Origin: an uncultured Lachnospiraceae bacterium
Lineage (GTDB): Bacteria > Bacillota_A > Clostridia > Lachnospirales > Lachnospiraceae
DNA length: 52,896 nucleotides
Assembly: GCA_902787595.1 (NCBI GenBank)
Contig: CADAHD010000001.1
Location: forward strand, 1 to 52,896
Direction: 5' to 3'
In this document: in pieces, positions 9,274-17,481 of the stretch
Numbering within the stretch: position 1 is the stretch's first letter
How the letters are laid out: the number at the start of each line of letters is the position of its first letter
Position numbers and translations under genes: made by a program
The notes under the pieces: model-generated
The model's input: the letters and a program-made list of their open reading frames with translations, nothing else
Database searches by the model: none
What the model was told of the DNA's origin: nothing

Positions 9274-10371
9274 ATGGAATTAAATCTGCGTGATAGCAAA
9301 GAGTGTAAGTATGATGCGGTTTCATTGGGAGAGATAATGCTGAGATTGGATCCGGGTGAAGGCAGGATCAGAACGGCAAGGCACTTTACCGCATGGGAGG
9401 GTGGCGGAGAATACAATGTTATCCGTGGTCTTCATAAGTGCTTCGGATTAAATACAGCAGTTATCACCGCATTTGCTGATAATGAGGTGGGTAAGCTTAT
9501 GAAGGACCTGATCGAGCAGGGTGGGGTTGATACCTCGCTTATCTGTTGGAAGAAGACCGATGGTATAGGGCGTATCTGCCGCAACGGTTTGAATTTTACA
9601 GAGAGAGGTTTTGGAATCCGCGGTGCGCTGGGATGTTCGGATCGTGCCAATACCGCAATATCACAGGCAACCCCTGCAGATTTTGATTTTGATCATATCT
9701 TTGGAGATCTTGGTGTACGCTGGCTGCATACGGGCGGAATATATGCTGCTCTTTCCGAACAGGCAAGCGAGACGGTTATTGAAGCATGTAAGGCTGCAAA
9801 GAAGTATGGAACCATCGTGTCTTATGACCTGAATTACCGTCCGTCTATGTGGAGCGCTATCGGTGGTCTCCGGAAAGCACAGGAAGTAAATAAAGAAGTA
9901 GCCAGGTATGTAGATGTTATGATCGGCAATGAAGAAGACTTTACGGCATGCCTTGGTTTTGCCATAGAGGGTAATGATGCTGATCTAAAGGAGCTGAATC
10001 TGGACGGTTATAAGAAGATGATCGGAGAGGCGGCCAAAGCGTATCCTAATTTCAAAGCAGTTGCAACCACGCTTCGCACGGTTAAGACGGCAACGGTCAA
10101 TGACTGGAAGGCTATCTGTTGGGCCGACGGCGAGATATTTATGTCAAAGGAATACAACGGTCTTGAGATCATGGATCGTGTGGGCGGAGGAGATTCTTTT
10201 GCATCCGGTCTGGTTTACGGACTGATGACCACGAAGGATGCTGAGAAGGCGGTAAACTACGGTGCGGCTCACGGTGCGCTGGCTATGACTACACCCGGTG
10301 ATACTTCCATGGCGAGCAAGGAAGAAGTGGAAGCCATCATGGGAGGCGCCGGGGCCAGAGTTAAGAGATAA
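9274..10371 (+). CDS. kdgK: 2-keto-3-deoxygluconate kinase (PfkB family)
   Basis: Phosphorylates 2-keto-3-deoxygluconate (KDG) with ATP to KDPG, the step where galacturonate and unsaturated uronate routes meet. The 365 residues form one PfkB/ribokinase-type domain: the N-terminal substrate lid starts at VSLGEIMLRLDPGEG, and the signature GGGDSF lies at 304-309 with the catalytic Asp307. The C-terminal ATP-site region follows. The length is near the usual 340-365 for clostridial KDG kinases. The ATG follows a GAAAGGGGA site. The neighbouring KDPG aldolase, 15 bases downstream, supports KDG as substrate over fructose or other sugars. Expression is probably repressed through the operator at 9207. 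A second kinase of this type begins at 52817. Confidence 0.92.
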   Translation: MELNLRDSKECKYDAVSLGEIMLRLDPGEGRIRTARHFTAWEGGGEYNVIRGLHKCFGLNTAVITAFADNEVGKLMKDLIEQGGVDTSLICWKKTDGIGRICRNGLNFTERGFGIRGALGCSDRANTAISQATPADFDFDHIFGDLGVRWLHTGGIYAALSEQASETVIEACKAAKKYGTIVSYDLNYRPSMWSAIGGLRKAQEVNKEVARYVDVMIGNEEDFTACLGFAIEGNDADLKELNLDGYKKMIGEAAKAYPNFKAVATTLRTVKTATVNDWKAICWADGEIFMSKEYNGLEIMDRVGGGDSFASGLVYGLMTTKDAEKAVNYGAAHGALAMTTPGDTSMASKEEVEAIMGGAGARVKR

Positions 10372-10386
10372 GAAGGAGATGACAAA

Positions 10387-11037
10387 ATGAGTGCGAAGAC
10401 AGAGGCTGTATTTAAAAAATTTGAGGAAGTGGGTATTATTCCGGTTGTGGTACTGAATGACGCAGCAGATGCGGAACCCTTGGGAAAAGCTTTGATGGAG
10501 GGCGGACTTCCGGCAGCGGAAGTGACTTTCCGTACCGATGCTGCAGAGGAGTCAATACATATCCTTTCAGAGAAATATCCTGATATGCTCGTCGGAGCCG
10601 GTACCGTACTTACGATAGATCAGGTGGATCGCGCTGTAGCTGCAGGAGCAAAGTTTATAGTTGCTCCCGGTCTGGATGAGGAAATTGTAAAGTATTGTCT
10701 GGACAAGGATATACCGGTGTGTCCCGGAACACAGACTGCCAGTGAGATGATGAAGGCGCTGAAGCTGGGACTCGGATATGTTAAATTCTTTCCTGCAGAG
10801 AATGCAGGTGGTCTGAAGATGATCAATGCTATAGGAGCAGCACTGACTGCGCTTAAGTTTATGCCAACCGGCGGGATCAGTGAAGCCAATGTGGCAGAAT
10901 ATCTGCAGTCAAAGAAGATATTCTGCTGTGGAGGATCCTGGATGGTTAAGGGTGATCTGATAAAAGCAGGGGAGTTTGATACCATAAAAGCCAAGGTTGC
11001 CGAAGCAGCTAAAATAGTCCGGGATAACAGAAAATAA
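10387..11037 (+). CDS. eda: 2-dehydro-3-deoxyphosphogluconate aldolase
   Basis: Cleaves KDPG to pyruvate and glyceraldehyde 3-phosphate, the last step of the Entner-Doudoroff branch of uronate breakdown. The 216 residues are a class I aldolase TIM barrel of standard length. The Schiff-base lysine is Lys133 in YVKFFPAENAGG. Glu45 in AEVTFRT is the catalytic acid-base residue. Both positions agree with the well-studied E. coli enzyme. MPTGGISEAN is the phosphate-binding loop. The start follows an AAGGAGATGACAAA ribosome site, 15 bases after kdgK, so the two form an operon. Activity on 4-hydroxy-2-oxoglutarate is common in the family. Confidence 0.95.
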   Translation: MSAKTEAVFKKFEEVGIIPVVVLNDAADAEPLGKALMEGGLPAAEVTFRTDAAEESIHILSEKYPDMLVGAGTVLTIDQVDRAVAAGAKFIVAPGLDEEIVKYCLDKDIPVCPGTQTASEMMKALKLGLGYVKFFPAENAGGLKMINAIGAALTALKFMPTGGISEANVAEYLQSKKIFCCGGSWMVKGDLIKAGEFDTIKAKVAEAAKIVRDNRK

Positions 11038-11073
11038 AGAGAAAGAAAATATATACTTTATATCATTATTATC

Positions 11074-11101
11074 AAATGCCCGGCAGAGATGTCGGGCATT
11101 T
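11074..11101 (+). terminator. Hairpin between eda and fdhD
   Basis: AAATGCCCG (11074-11082) pairs perfectly with CGGGCATTT (11093-11101) around a 10-base loop. Only three T residues follow before GTG, so it is a weak intrinsic terminator at best. It may only lower read-through from kdgK-eda into the molybdenum-cofactor genes, or protect the 3' end of the upstream message. A reading frame that begins inside the hairpin is rejected as the fdhD start. Confidence 0.5.
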
Positions 11102-11154
11102 GTGTAAAGGCAGAACAGAAGCAGACTTTGGATAGTCGGAGGCAGGGTGTTCAT

Positions 11155-11946
11155 ATGATGATCGAAGACCTTATGAAAGAAAAGGAAAATGTAAGCCTGA
11201 GGCATGGAGTGCGTTATCCGGCAGATGGCGGCGAAGAGGATTGTGAAGATCTGCTGCTGCATGAACACTTTTTAAGTATTGAGGTAAACGGATATCCTGC
11301 AGCTGAGCTTTGCTGTATAGCCGATCATATAAAAGAACTGGTGCTTGGAAGGTTATATACAGGCGGTGTGATAGAAAGACTTACAGATGTTTTGAGGATA
11401 TTTATCTGCGCCAAAGGTGAGATAGCAGAAGTAACACTACGTGAAGGCAGCGCTCTGTATAGATATGGTGGACGTGAACCGAGCTGTTGTATGGGGAACA
11501 GGCAATTTCTGGCAGGAGACAGCGACAGGAAGTATAAAAAACTGCAACACAAAAAAGCAGACAGAGATGCGGTATTCGAACTGGCTGAATACTTCAGGAA
11601 AGATTCCGTACTGCATCGCAAGACAAGTGGAACACATAGTGCCTATTTAAGGTCGCCCGAAGGTGCGATAAGCGGATTCGAGGATCTGAGCCGCCATAAT
11701 GCGCTGGATAAAGCTGTAGGACATATGCTGTTGGAAGGTTACGATCCCGCCGGGTGCATGCTCTATACTACCGGACGGGTACCTGCGGATATGGTTGAGA
11801 AGGTGATCATGTCGCGAGTACCGATACTTTTAAGCAAATCAGTTCCTACCGATGCGGCACTGAAGCTGGCTGAAGAATATGGTTTAACGCTGTTATGCAA
11901 GACCTGGCCTGACAGCTATCTGATATATGCGGAGTCCGAAGATTAA
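11155..11946 (+). CDS. fdhD: Formate dehydrogenase accessory sulfurtransferase FdhD
   Basis: FdhD passes sulfur from a cysteine desulfurase to the molybdenum cofactor of formate dehydrogenase, which is needed for activity. From the ATG at 11155 the protein has 263 residues, a normal length. Family blocks are LLLHEHFLSIEVNGYPAAELCCIADHIKELVLGRLYTGG in two parts, SGTHSAYL, EDLSRHNALDKAVGHML, TTGRVPADMVEKVIMSRVPILLSKSVPTDAALKLAEEYGL in several parts, and the C-terminal YLIYAE. The usual CxxC loop is not evident; GREPSCCMGN carries a Cys pair and may replace it. The start was chosen because a GGAGG site precedes it, while the longer frame from 11089 begins in a hairpin. Its client is encoded at 22595. 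Confidence 0.88.
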   Translation: MMIEDLMKEKENVSLRHGVRYPADGGEEDCEDLLLHEHFLSIEVNGYPAAELCCIADHIKELVLGRLYTGGVIERLTDVLRIFICAKGEIAEVTLREGSALYRYGGREPSCCMGNRQFLAGDSDRKYKKLQHKKADRDAVFELAEYFRKDSVLHRKTSGTHSAYLRSPEGAISGFEDLSRHNALDKAVGHMLLEGYDPAGCMLYTTGRVPADMVEKVIMSRVPILLSKSVPTDAALKLAEEYGLTLLCKTWPDSYLIYAESED

Positions 11947-11960
11947 GACAAGACCCGGTG

Positions 11961-11998
11961 CAGCAAACGACAAACAAAAGGGGTTTTGGCGTTTACTG
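11961..11998. repeat. Hairpin repeat, type B, between fdhD and moeA
   Basis: CAGCAAACGACAAAC (11961-11975) pairs with GTTTTGGCGTTTACTG (11983-11998) with about 13 matches, two mismatches and one bulge; the loop is about seven bases. The right arm matches the type B elements at 18580-18614 and 37901-37937. It sits between the fdhD stop and the chosen moeA start. Confidence 0.55.
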
Positions 11999-12029
11999 TA
12001 AAGGGGACAGGGATACAGGAATTATAAAT

Positions 12030-13238
12030 ATGGAGATAGAAGAAGCATTAAAACGGATATTGGACAGGATCGAGCCGGGACGCATTAAGAGGCAGATACC
12101 GCTTACCGAAGCGTGCGGAGCGGTTTTGGCCGAAAACATCATCGCAGAACGAAATGTACCTTCTTTTCCGCGTTCAGCTATGGATGGATATGCCGTGCAC
12201 AGTGCTGAGGTTATGGAAGCATCCCGTAGATCAGCAGTAAGTTTAAGGGTCACTGAGGAACTGGCGGCAGGCGATGTGAGTTCGCCGGATGCGGATCATG
12301 GTGAAGGTACTGCAGTACGTATAATGACGGGAGCGTGTGTTCCGGATCAATATGATGCGGTAGTACGACAGGAAGATACAGACTGCGGTAATGAAACAGT
12401 AGAGATATATGCCGGAGTTAAGGCGTATCAGAATTATTGCAAAGCAGGTGAGGATATAGCTGAAGGGACACTGGTGATCGGAAGAGGGAAAAAGCTTACG
12501 GCAGCTCATCTGTCCCTGATAGCTGAACTGGGATACAGTGAGGTTTTGACTTATGCTCCCGCGCGTATAGCGCTGATATCTACGGGTTCGGAATTACTGG
12601 ATGTAGGGACTGAGCCGGAACCCGGAAAGATATATAACAGTATTGCTTATCTTCTGCAGGCAGCAGTAAGGCAGAAAGGTCTGGAGGTAGAAAGCTACGG
12701 GATATGTCCGGATGAAGAGGATAAGCTTAAACGGATGCTCGAAAAAGCGCTTGATACAGCTGACTTTATAATAACCACGGGAGGAGTAAGCGTAGGTAAA
12801 CGTGATATCGTTCCTTCGGTACTTAAATCTATGGGAGGCATGATGCTGTTTCAGTATGCCGATATTCAGCCGGGGACTCCGACCACCGCTTTTACAATAG
12901 GAAATAAAGTGGTCCTTTCACTGTCAGGTAATCCTTATGCGGCGTTGGCCAACTTTGAGTTATACTTTTGGGATTCAATGGCTAAATTTATGCATTGTGA
13001 TGAACTGCGTCCGGTATGCCGGATTGCTGAGATGTCGGGAAATTACGAAAAGAAGAATTTACACAGGAGGCTTTTAAGGGCTTTCTATGATGATGGTGTA
13101 GTAAAACTGATAGATAATATTCACGCTTCGTCTGTGATACGAAATCTGACAGAGTGTAATTGTTTTATCGATCTGGAGGCCGGCCGGACTGTTAAGACCG
13201 GGGATAAGGTAAGGGTGCGTCTTTTCAATTATCTGTAA
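12030..13238 (+). CDS. moeA: Molybdopterin molybdotransferase MoeA
   Basis: Inserts molybdate into adenylylated molybdopterin, the metal-insertion step of cofactor synthesis. From the ATG at 12030 the protein has 402 residues, the typical MoeA length. The N-terminal block IPLTEACGAVLAENIIAERN and PSFPRSAMDGYAVHSAEV are MoeA domains I-II. The MogA-like domain shows TGSELLDVG, ITTGGVSVGKRDIVP and the conserved SLSGNPYAALANFELYF. The C-terminal beta-barrel domain ends the protein. A GTG at 11958 would add 24 residues with no family match and would place the start inside the type B repeat, so ATG 12030, with ACAGGA about 9 bases upstream, is preferred. Confidence 0.92.
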   Translation: MEIEEALKRILDRIEPGRIKRQIPLTEACGAVLAENIIAERNVPSFPRSAMDGYAVHSAEVMEASRRSAVSLRVTEELAAGDVSSPDADHGEGTAVRIMTGACVPDQYDAVVRQEDTDCGNETVEIYAGVKAYQNYCKAGEDIAEGTLVIGRGKKLTAAHLSLIAELGYSEVLTYAPARIALISTGSELLDVGTEPEPGKIYNSIAYLLQAAVRQKGLEVESYGICPDEEDKLKRMLEKALDTADFIITTGGVSVGKRDIVPSVLKSMGGMMLFQYADIQPGTPTTAFTIGNKVVLSLSGNPYAALANFELYFWDSMAKFMHCDELRPVCRIAEMSGNYEKKNLHRRLLRAFYDDGVVKLIDNIHASSVIRNLTECNCFIDLEAGRTVKTGDKVRVRLFNYL

Positions 13239-13262
13239 ATAAGAACAGGGAGGTATGAAGCA

Positions 13263-14318
13263 TTGCCGGTTAAGTATTCGACAGCGATCCTGGTTGGCGG
13301 AAAGTCCAGCCGCATGGGACAGGATAAGGCGCTGCTGAAACTGAATAATGAGCGTTTTATAGACAGATTACTGCGGGAGTTTGCCGGCAGTGGAGAGATA
13401 TTTCTTTCTGTAGCGCACAAGGAAGATTATGCGGATATAGATGTTCCTAAAGTAGCTGATGAGAACAGAGATATAGGTCCTATCGAGGGTATAAGGCAGG
13501 CGCTTATATATGCGCATGAAGATTATGTTTTTGTTTGTGCTGCCGACATGCCCTTTGTAAAAAAAGAAATGGCTGACTATCTGGCGGATTATATTTCATC
13601 GGATAACGATGCTTATGTGTTCCGGGATGAAAAACGTTCGCAGCCTCTTTGTGCAATATATCACAGATCGATACTGCCTGTTATAGAAGAGCAGATCTCA
13701 AAAGGAAAATATTGCATTGCGGATATCTTTTCACATATACGTGTTAAATATATTGATCTGACAAAAAGCTGTTTTGATACAAAAATGCTGCGCAATATCA
13801 ATACAGGAGCCGAGTACCGTTCGATACTGCAGCCTGTGGTATTTTGTGTCAGCGGGATCAAGAACAGCGGTAAAACATATCTGATAGAAAAGATCATAAA
13901 TGAGTTTATACAAAAAGGTCTGTCGGTGGGAGTGATCAAACACGACGGTCATGATTTTGAGTGTGATACAGAGGGAACCGATTCGTATAGATTTTATCAG
14001 GCAGGGGCAGAGGCTGTGGCAGTTTATTCCGCTGATCAAAGCTTCCTGCATGAGCATCGTCATATCGATGCAGAGGAACTGATAGAACGTATGCGGGATC
14101 GGGACGTTATTATCATCGAGGGACTTAAAGATTCCGCATATCCTAAGGTTGAGGTAATACGTGCGGAGGTTTCTTCAAAAAGCGTGTGTCGTCATGAAAG
14201 CCTGATCTGTATAGCCACTGACGTGGAAATCCCTGAAAACACAGTATGCCCGATATTTGGGATCGATGATGTGAAAGGGATCTTTTGTTGCATAATGGAT
14301 AAATTGTTTGACGTGTGA
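13263..14318 (+). CDS. mobAB: MobA-MobB fusion, molybdenum cofactor guanylyltransferase
   Basis: A 351-residue fusion. The N-terminal ~185 residues are MobA, which adds GMP to the molybdenum cofactor: GGKSSRMGQDKALL is the GTP-binding motif (12-25), followed by CAADMPFV and RSQPLCAIYHRS. The C-terminal ~160 residues are MobB, a GTP-binding helper with P-loop GIKNSGKT (198-205), VIKHDGHDFECDTEGTDSYRF and IIIEGLKDSAYPKVEVIR. Bis-MGD cofactor, made with this enzyme, is what formate dehydrogenases use. The start is a TTG with GGGAGG about 11 bases upstream, 24 bases after moeA. MobA and MobB are encoded separately in many bacteria, so the fusion is worth noting but not unique. Confidence 0.9.
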   Translation: MPVKYSTAILVGGKSSRMGQDKALLKLNNERFIDRLLREFAGSGEIFLSVAHKEDYADIDVPKVADENRDIGPIEGIRQALIYAHEDYVFVCAADMPFVKKEMADYLADYISSDNDAYVFRDEKRSQPLCAIYHRSILPVIEEQISKGKYCIADIFSHIRVKYIDLTKSCFDTKMLRNINTGAEYRSILQPVVFCVSGIKNSGKTYLIEKIINEFIQKGLSVGVIKHDGHDFECDTEGTDSYRFYQAGAEAVAVYSADQSFLHEHRHIDAEELIERMRDRDVIIIEGLKDSAYPKVEVIRAEVSSKSVCRHESLICIATDVEIPENTVCPIFGIDDVKGIFCCIMDKLFDV

Positions 14319-14333
14319 AATAACGGGGTAAAA

Positions 14334-15365
14334 ATGAAACTGATCCGAACTGAAGATGCGGAAGGACATGTGCTTTGCCAGGATATAACACAGATCATAC
14401 CGGGGAAGGTTAAAGGTCCTGTATTTAAAAAAGGTCATGTAGTTACCAGAGAAGATATACCGGTCTTATTGTCTGTCGGCAAGGAGAATCTTTATATCTG
14501 GGAAAAGTGTGAAGGTATACTGCATGAAGATGAGGCAGCAGCTGTGCTCAGGGATATCTGCATGGGAGAATACATGACAGCCGGAGAGCCATCGGAGGGT
14601 AAGATAGAGATATGTGCTTCAAGAAGTGGTCTCCTTAAAGTAAACAGTGAAAAACTGCACGCGATAAATGCTTTGGGAGAGATGATGATCGCCACCATAC
14701 ACGGTAACTTTCCGGTTAAGGACGGAGAACGTATTGCCGCGATGAGAGTGATCCCGCTGGTTATTGAAGAAGAGAAAATGCAGAGAGCCAAAGAAGTGGC
14801 CGGTGAGGAGCCTTTGCTTAAGATATTACCGTTTAAGCATGTAAAGACAGGTATAGTTACCACCGGAAGTGAAGTATACAAAGGCAGGATCGAGGACGCT
14901 TTTGGCCCTGCGATACGCAGAAAGCTTGAAGAGTATGATACAGAGGTGATAGGCCAGAAGATACTTGATGATGACCGTGAAGCGATAACAGCGGCTATCA
15001 TGGAGTATGCGGAATGCGGCGCAGATATGATACTGTGTACCGGAGGAATGAGTGTGGATCCGGATGATAAGACTCCGGGAGCTATACGTGCGAGCGGGGC
15101 CGGGATTATCTGTTATGGAGCACCTGTTATACCGGGAGCTATGTTTTTGCTTGCTTATCTTAAATACAAAGAAAAAAAGATACCTGTTATCGGTTTACCG
15201 GGATGCGTGATGTATGCGAGGCGTACGATCTTTGATCTGGTGCTTCCGCGGGTGCTTGCAGGCGAAGAGCTTACTGCAGAAGATATTGACCGATACGGAG
15301 AAGGAGGCTTGTGTTTGAACTGCTCTCCGTGTACATTTCCAAAGTGCGGATTTGGCAGGTGTTAG
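14334..15365 (+). CDS. Molybdopterin-binding MoeA-like protein with Cys-rich tail
   Basis: A 343-residue protein with a MoeA/MogA-type molybdopterin-binding domain in its C-terminal half: VTTGSEVYKGRIEDAFGPA, ILCTGGMSVDPDDKTPGAIR and IGLPGCVMYARRTIFDLVLPR. The N-terminal half (about 1-165) is a separate domain that I recognise only from similar clostridial proteins encoded beside formate dehydrogenase and xanthine dehydrogenase genes. The last 20 residues carry a cluster of cysteines (CLNCSPCTFPKCGFGRC) that could bind a metal or Fe-S cluster. It is distinct from MoeA at 12030. A role in cofactor handling or delivery is likely from context, but the exact reaction is not known to me. Confidence 0.75.
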   Translation: MKLIRTEDAEGHVLCQDITQIIPGKVKGPVFKKGHVVTREDIPVLLSVGKENLYIWEKCEGILHEDEAAAVLRDICMGEYMTAGEPSEGKIEICASRSGLLKVNSEKLHAINALGEMMIATIHGNFPVKDGERIAAMRVIPLVIEEEKMQRAKEVAGEEPLLKILPFKHVKTGIVTTGSEVYKGRIEDAFGPAIRRKLEEYDTEVIGQKILDDDREAITAAIMEYAECGADMILCTGGMSVDPDDKTPGAIRASGAGIICYGAPVIPGAMFLLAYLKYKEKKIPVIGLPGCVMYARRTIFDLVLPRVLAGEELTAEDIDRYGEGGLCLNCSPCTFPKCGFGRC

Positions 15366-15399
15366 AGTAAACCGGAAAAATACAGCCGTTTAAAGTATA

Positions 15400-15426
15400 G
15401 TAAGCGCAATAAGTAATTGCGCTTAC
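15400..15426. repeat. Hairpin repeat, type A, between the MoeA-like gene and moaC
   Basis: GTAAGCGCAAT (15400-15410) and ATTGCGCTTAC (15416-15426) form a perfect 11-base-pair stem around the loop AAGTA. The same stem and loop occur at 28023-28057, with a diverged copy at 25293-25329 and a half copy at 18567. A weaker inverted repeat (AGTAAACCGG to CCGTTTAA, about 15366-15392) just upstream resembles type B. The element ends about 10 bases before the moaC ribosome site (CAGGAG). Confidence 0.8.
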
Positions 15427-15449
15427 CATAAATATCAGGAGTGTGAAGT

Positions 15450-15929
15450 ATGGAAAGATTTAACCATCTGGATGAAAAGGGACAGGCGATAATGGTCGAT
15501 GTTACGCAAAAAGAGGAAACACAACGTATCGCTGTTGCCGGTGGAAGTATTTATGTTGGTGAGGAAGTATTCAGTGCGATTATTGAAGATACTGTGCCAA
15601 AAGGAGATGTACTTGCATGTGCGCGCGTTGCCGGAATAATGGCAGCTAAGAAAACATCTGATCTGATCCCTCTCTGTCATCCTCTGCCGCTTGGCAGTGT
15701 TTCGGTTGAATTCGAAATGGAAGAAGAGACATTTTCCATACGGTGCCGCAGCAGGGTAAAGCTTGCGGGACAGACAGGTGTTGAAATGGAAGCCCTTACT
15801 GCTGTATCTGTAGCCCTTCTTACTGTCTATGATATGTGCAAGGCAATAAATAAGCGGATGGAGATAGGAAAAATCTGCCTTGAAGAAAAAAGCGGAGGAA
15901 AGAGCGGTTATTTCGTACGTCATGATTAA
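15450..15929 (+). CDS. moaC: Cyclic pyranopterin monophosphate synthase MoaC
   Basis: With MoaA, converts GTP to cyclic pyranopterin monophosphate, the first committed step of molybdenum cofactor synthesis. The 159 residues equal the family length. The substrate-site blocks are present: FNHLDEKGQAIMVDVTQKEETQR, ARVAGIMAAKKTSDLIPLCHPLPL, and AGQTGVEMEALTAVSVALLTVYDMCKA with the catalytic Lys after MCK. The ATG follows CAGGAGTGTGAAGT directly downstream of a type A hairpin. MoaA is encoded about 2.7 kb downstream, with the modABC genes between. Confidence 0.95.
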   Translation: MERFNHLDEKGQAIMVDVTQKEETQRIAVAGGSIYVGEEVFSAIIEDTVPKGDVLACARVAGIMAAKKTSDLIPLCHPLPLGSVSVEFEMEEETFSIRCRSRVKLAGQTGVEMEALTAVSVALLTVYDMCKAINKRMEIGKICLEEKSGGKSGYFVRHD

Positions 15930-15988
15930 GGCCGTATACAGATCATAACGGCTGACATAATCATGATTTTGGAAAGAAGAATAAAAAA

Positions 15989-16795
15989 ATGAAAAGAATA
16001 ACAGGAGTTTTAATAGGAGTATTGTTTGCATGTGTTTTAACTGCATGCGGGAAATCAGAGGAGGAACTGATCGTATTTGCGGCTGCATCTATGACAGAGA
16101 CTCTGACGGAGATAAAAGAAAGTTATGAAGAAGAGCATCCGGGGATTACGATCATATATAATTTTGATTCATCGGGGACTCTGAAAACACAGATACAGGA
16201 AGGCGCGGATTGCGATGTATTTATTTCCGCAGGACAAAAGCAGATGGATCAGCTTGATATAAATGCAGATAAGTCAGTGAATACCGAGGGTCTGGATTTT
16301 GTGGATCAGGGGAGTCGGATTGATCTGCTGGAAAACCGTGTTACTCTTTGCGTTCCCGGGAATAATCCGAAAGGTATACAGAGTTTTGATGATCTGTACA
16401 ATGCATTGAATAATGGAGATATCCTATTTTGCATGGGAAATGAGGATGTACCCATCGGTCAGTATACCGGGAAGATCTTTGATCACTATGGTTTGAATGA
16501 GACAGAGCTCGCAGGATCAGGACTGATCACATACGGAAGCAATGTAAAGGAAATAACAACCCAGATATCAGAGGGAGCGGCAGATGCGGGAGTGATCTAT
16601 TGTACTGATGCGTACAGTGCCGGTATCACTATTGTTGATTATGCAACGCCCGAGATGTGCGGACAGGTAATATACCCTGCAGCCGTATTAAAGACAGCAA
16701 AACATTATGATGCGGCAAAGGGATTTCTGGATTATCTGACGACAGATGATGCGATAAAAGTTTTTGAAAAAGTCGGATTCAGTGCAGTGAAGTGA
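15989..16795 (+). CDS. modA: Molybdate ABC transporter substrate-binding lipoprotein ModA
   Basis: Captures molybdate outside the membrane for import. The 268 residues start with a lipoprotein signal peptide ending in the lipobox LTAC (Cys20). The mature part has the ModA opening VFAAASMTETLTEIKESYEE, the block NFDSSGTLKTQIQEGADCDVFISAG that lines the oxyanion site, and VPIGQYTGKI. The permease and ATPase genes follow directly. Tungstate binding cannot be excluded, since ModA and TupA/WtpA-type proteins overlap in selectivity. The neighbouring molybdenum cofactor and formate dehydrogenase genes favour molybdate or tungstate for the same enzyme. Confidence 0.93.
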   Translation: MKRITGVLIGVLFACVLTACGKSEEELIVFAAASMTETLTEIKESYEEEHPGITIIYNFDSSGTLKTQIQEGADCDVFISAGQKQMDQLDINADKSVNTEGLDFVDQGSRIDLLENRVTLCVPGNNPKGIQSFDDLYNALNNGDILFCMGNEDVPIGQYTGKIFDHYGLNETELAGSGLITYGSNVKEITTQISEGAADAGVIYCTDAYSAGITIVDYATPEMCGQVIYPAAVLKTAKHYDAAKGFLDYLTTDDAIKVFEKVGFSAVK

Positions 16796-16824
16796 GCCAT
16801 GCAGGAGATTTGAGAGGATAAAGT

Positions 16825-17478
16825 ATGGATTGGTATCCATTATGGAACTCACTGCGGATCGCAGGTATAGCGTGTGTGATAGTCTTCTTTGCGGGGATAT
16901 GTGCAGCATATTATACTGCAGGGCTGCCCCGTGTGATAAAGGGAGTGCTTGATGCGGTCCTGACGCTGCCTATGGTATTACCCCCAACGGTTTGCGGTTA
17001 TTTTCTGCTTCTGATATTCGGAGGCAACCGGCCGTTGGGGAGGTTACTGCAAAGCGTTGGGATACAGTTCGTGATGCGCTGGTATGGCGGTATACTGGCG
17101 GCTGCGGTCGTAGCTTTTCCTTTGATGTACAGGACGGCCCGCGGCGCATTCGAAGGATTTGATGTAAATCTGGCTCATGCAGGAAGAACTCTGGGTCTTT
17201 CGGACACATATATATTCTGGCGCATACGCATGCCTGCCTGCCGGCAGGGCATACTTGCCGGTATGGTGCTTTCTTTTGCGAGAGCCCTCGGAGAGTATGG
17301 GGCGACCAGCATGCTGATCGGCTATACTCCGGGAAGGACTGCAACTATATCTACTACAGTCTATCAGCTATGGCGTATAAATGATGAGCATGGGGCTGCG
17401 ATATGGGTACTTGTAAATATGATGATCAGTACTGTGATACTGCTGGTGGTAAATCTGCTGGAACGGAAACGGCGATGA
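16825..17478 (+). CDS. modB: Molybdate ABC transporter permease ModB
   Basis: A 217-residue integral membrane permease with about five or six hydrophobic segments, the normal size for ModB. The cytoplasmic coupling loop is seen as ARTLGLSDTYIFWRIRMPACRQGILAGMVLSFARALGEYGATSML in pieces, with the family motif EYGATSMLIGYTPGRT. LPMVLPPTVCGYFLL near the N-terminus is also typical. The gene lies 29 bases after modA and only three bases before the modC start, so the three are translated from one message. Confidence 0.95.
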   Translation: MDWYPLWNSLRIAGIACVIVFFAGICAAYYTAGLPRVIKGVLDAVLTLPMVLPPTVCGYFLLLIFGGNRPLGRLLQSVGIQFVMRWYGGILAAAVVAFPLMYRTARGAFEGFDVNLAHAGRTLGLSDTYIFWRIRMPACRQGILAGMVLSFARALGEYGATSMLIGYTPGRTATISTTVYQLWRINDEHGAAIWVLVNMMISTVILLVVNLLERKRR

Positions 17479-17481
17479 GAA

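Noticed and set aside
11089..11154. Upstream extension of fdhD from 11089
   Set aside because: It begins inside a strong hairpin, has no ribosome site and no family match; ATG 11155 has GGAGG upstream.
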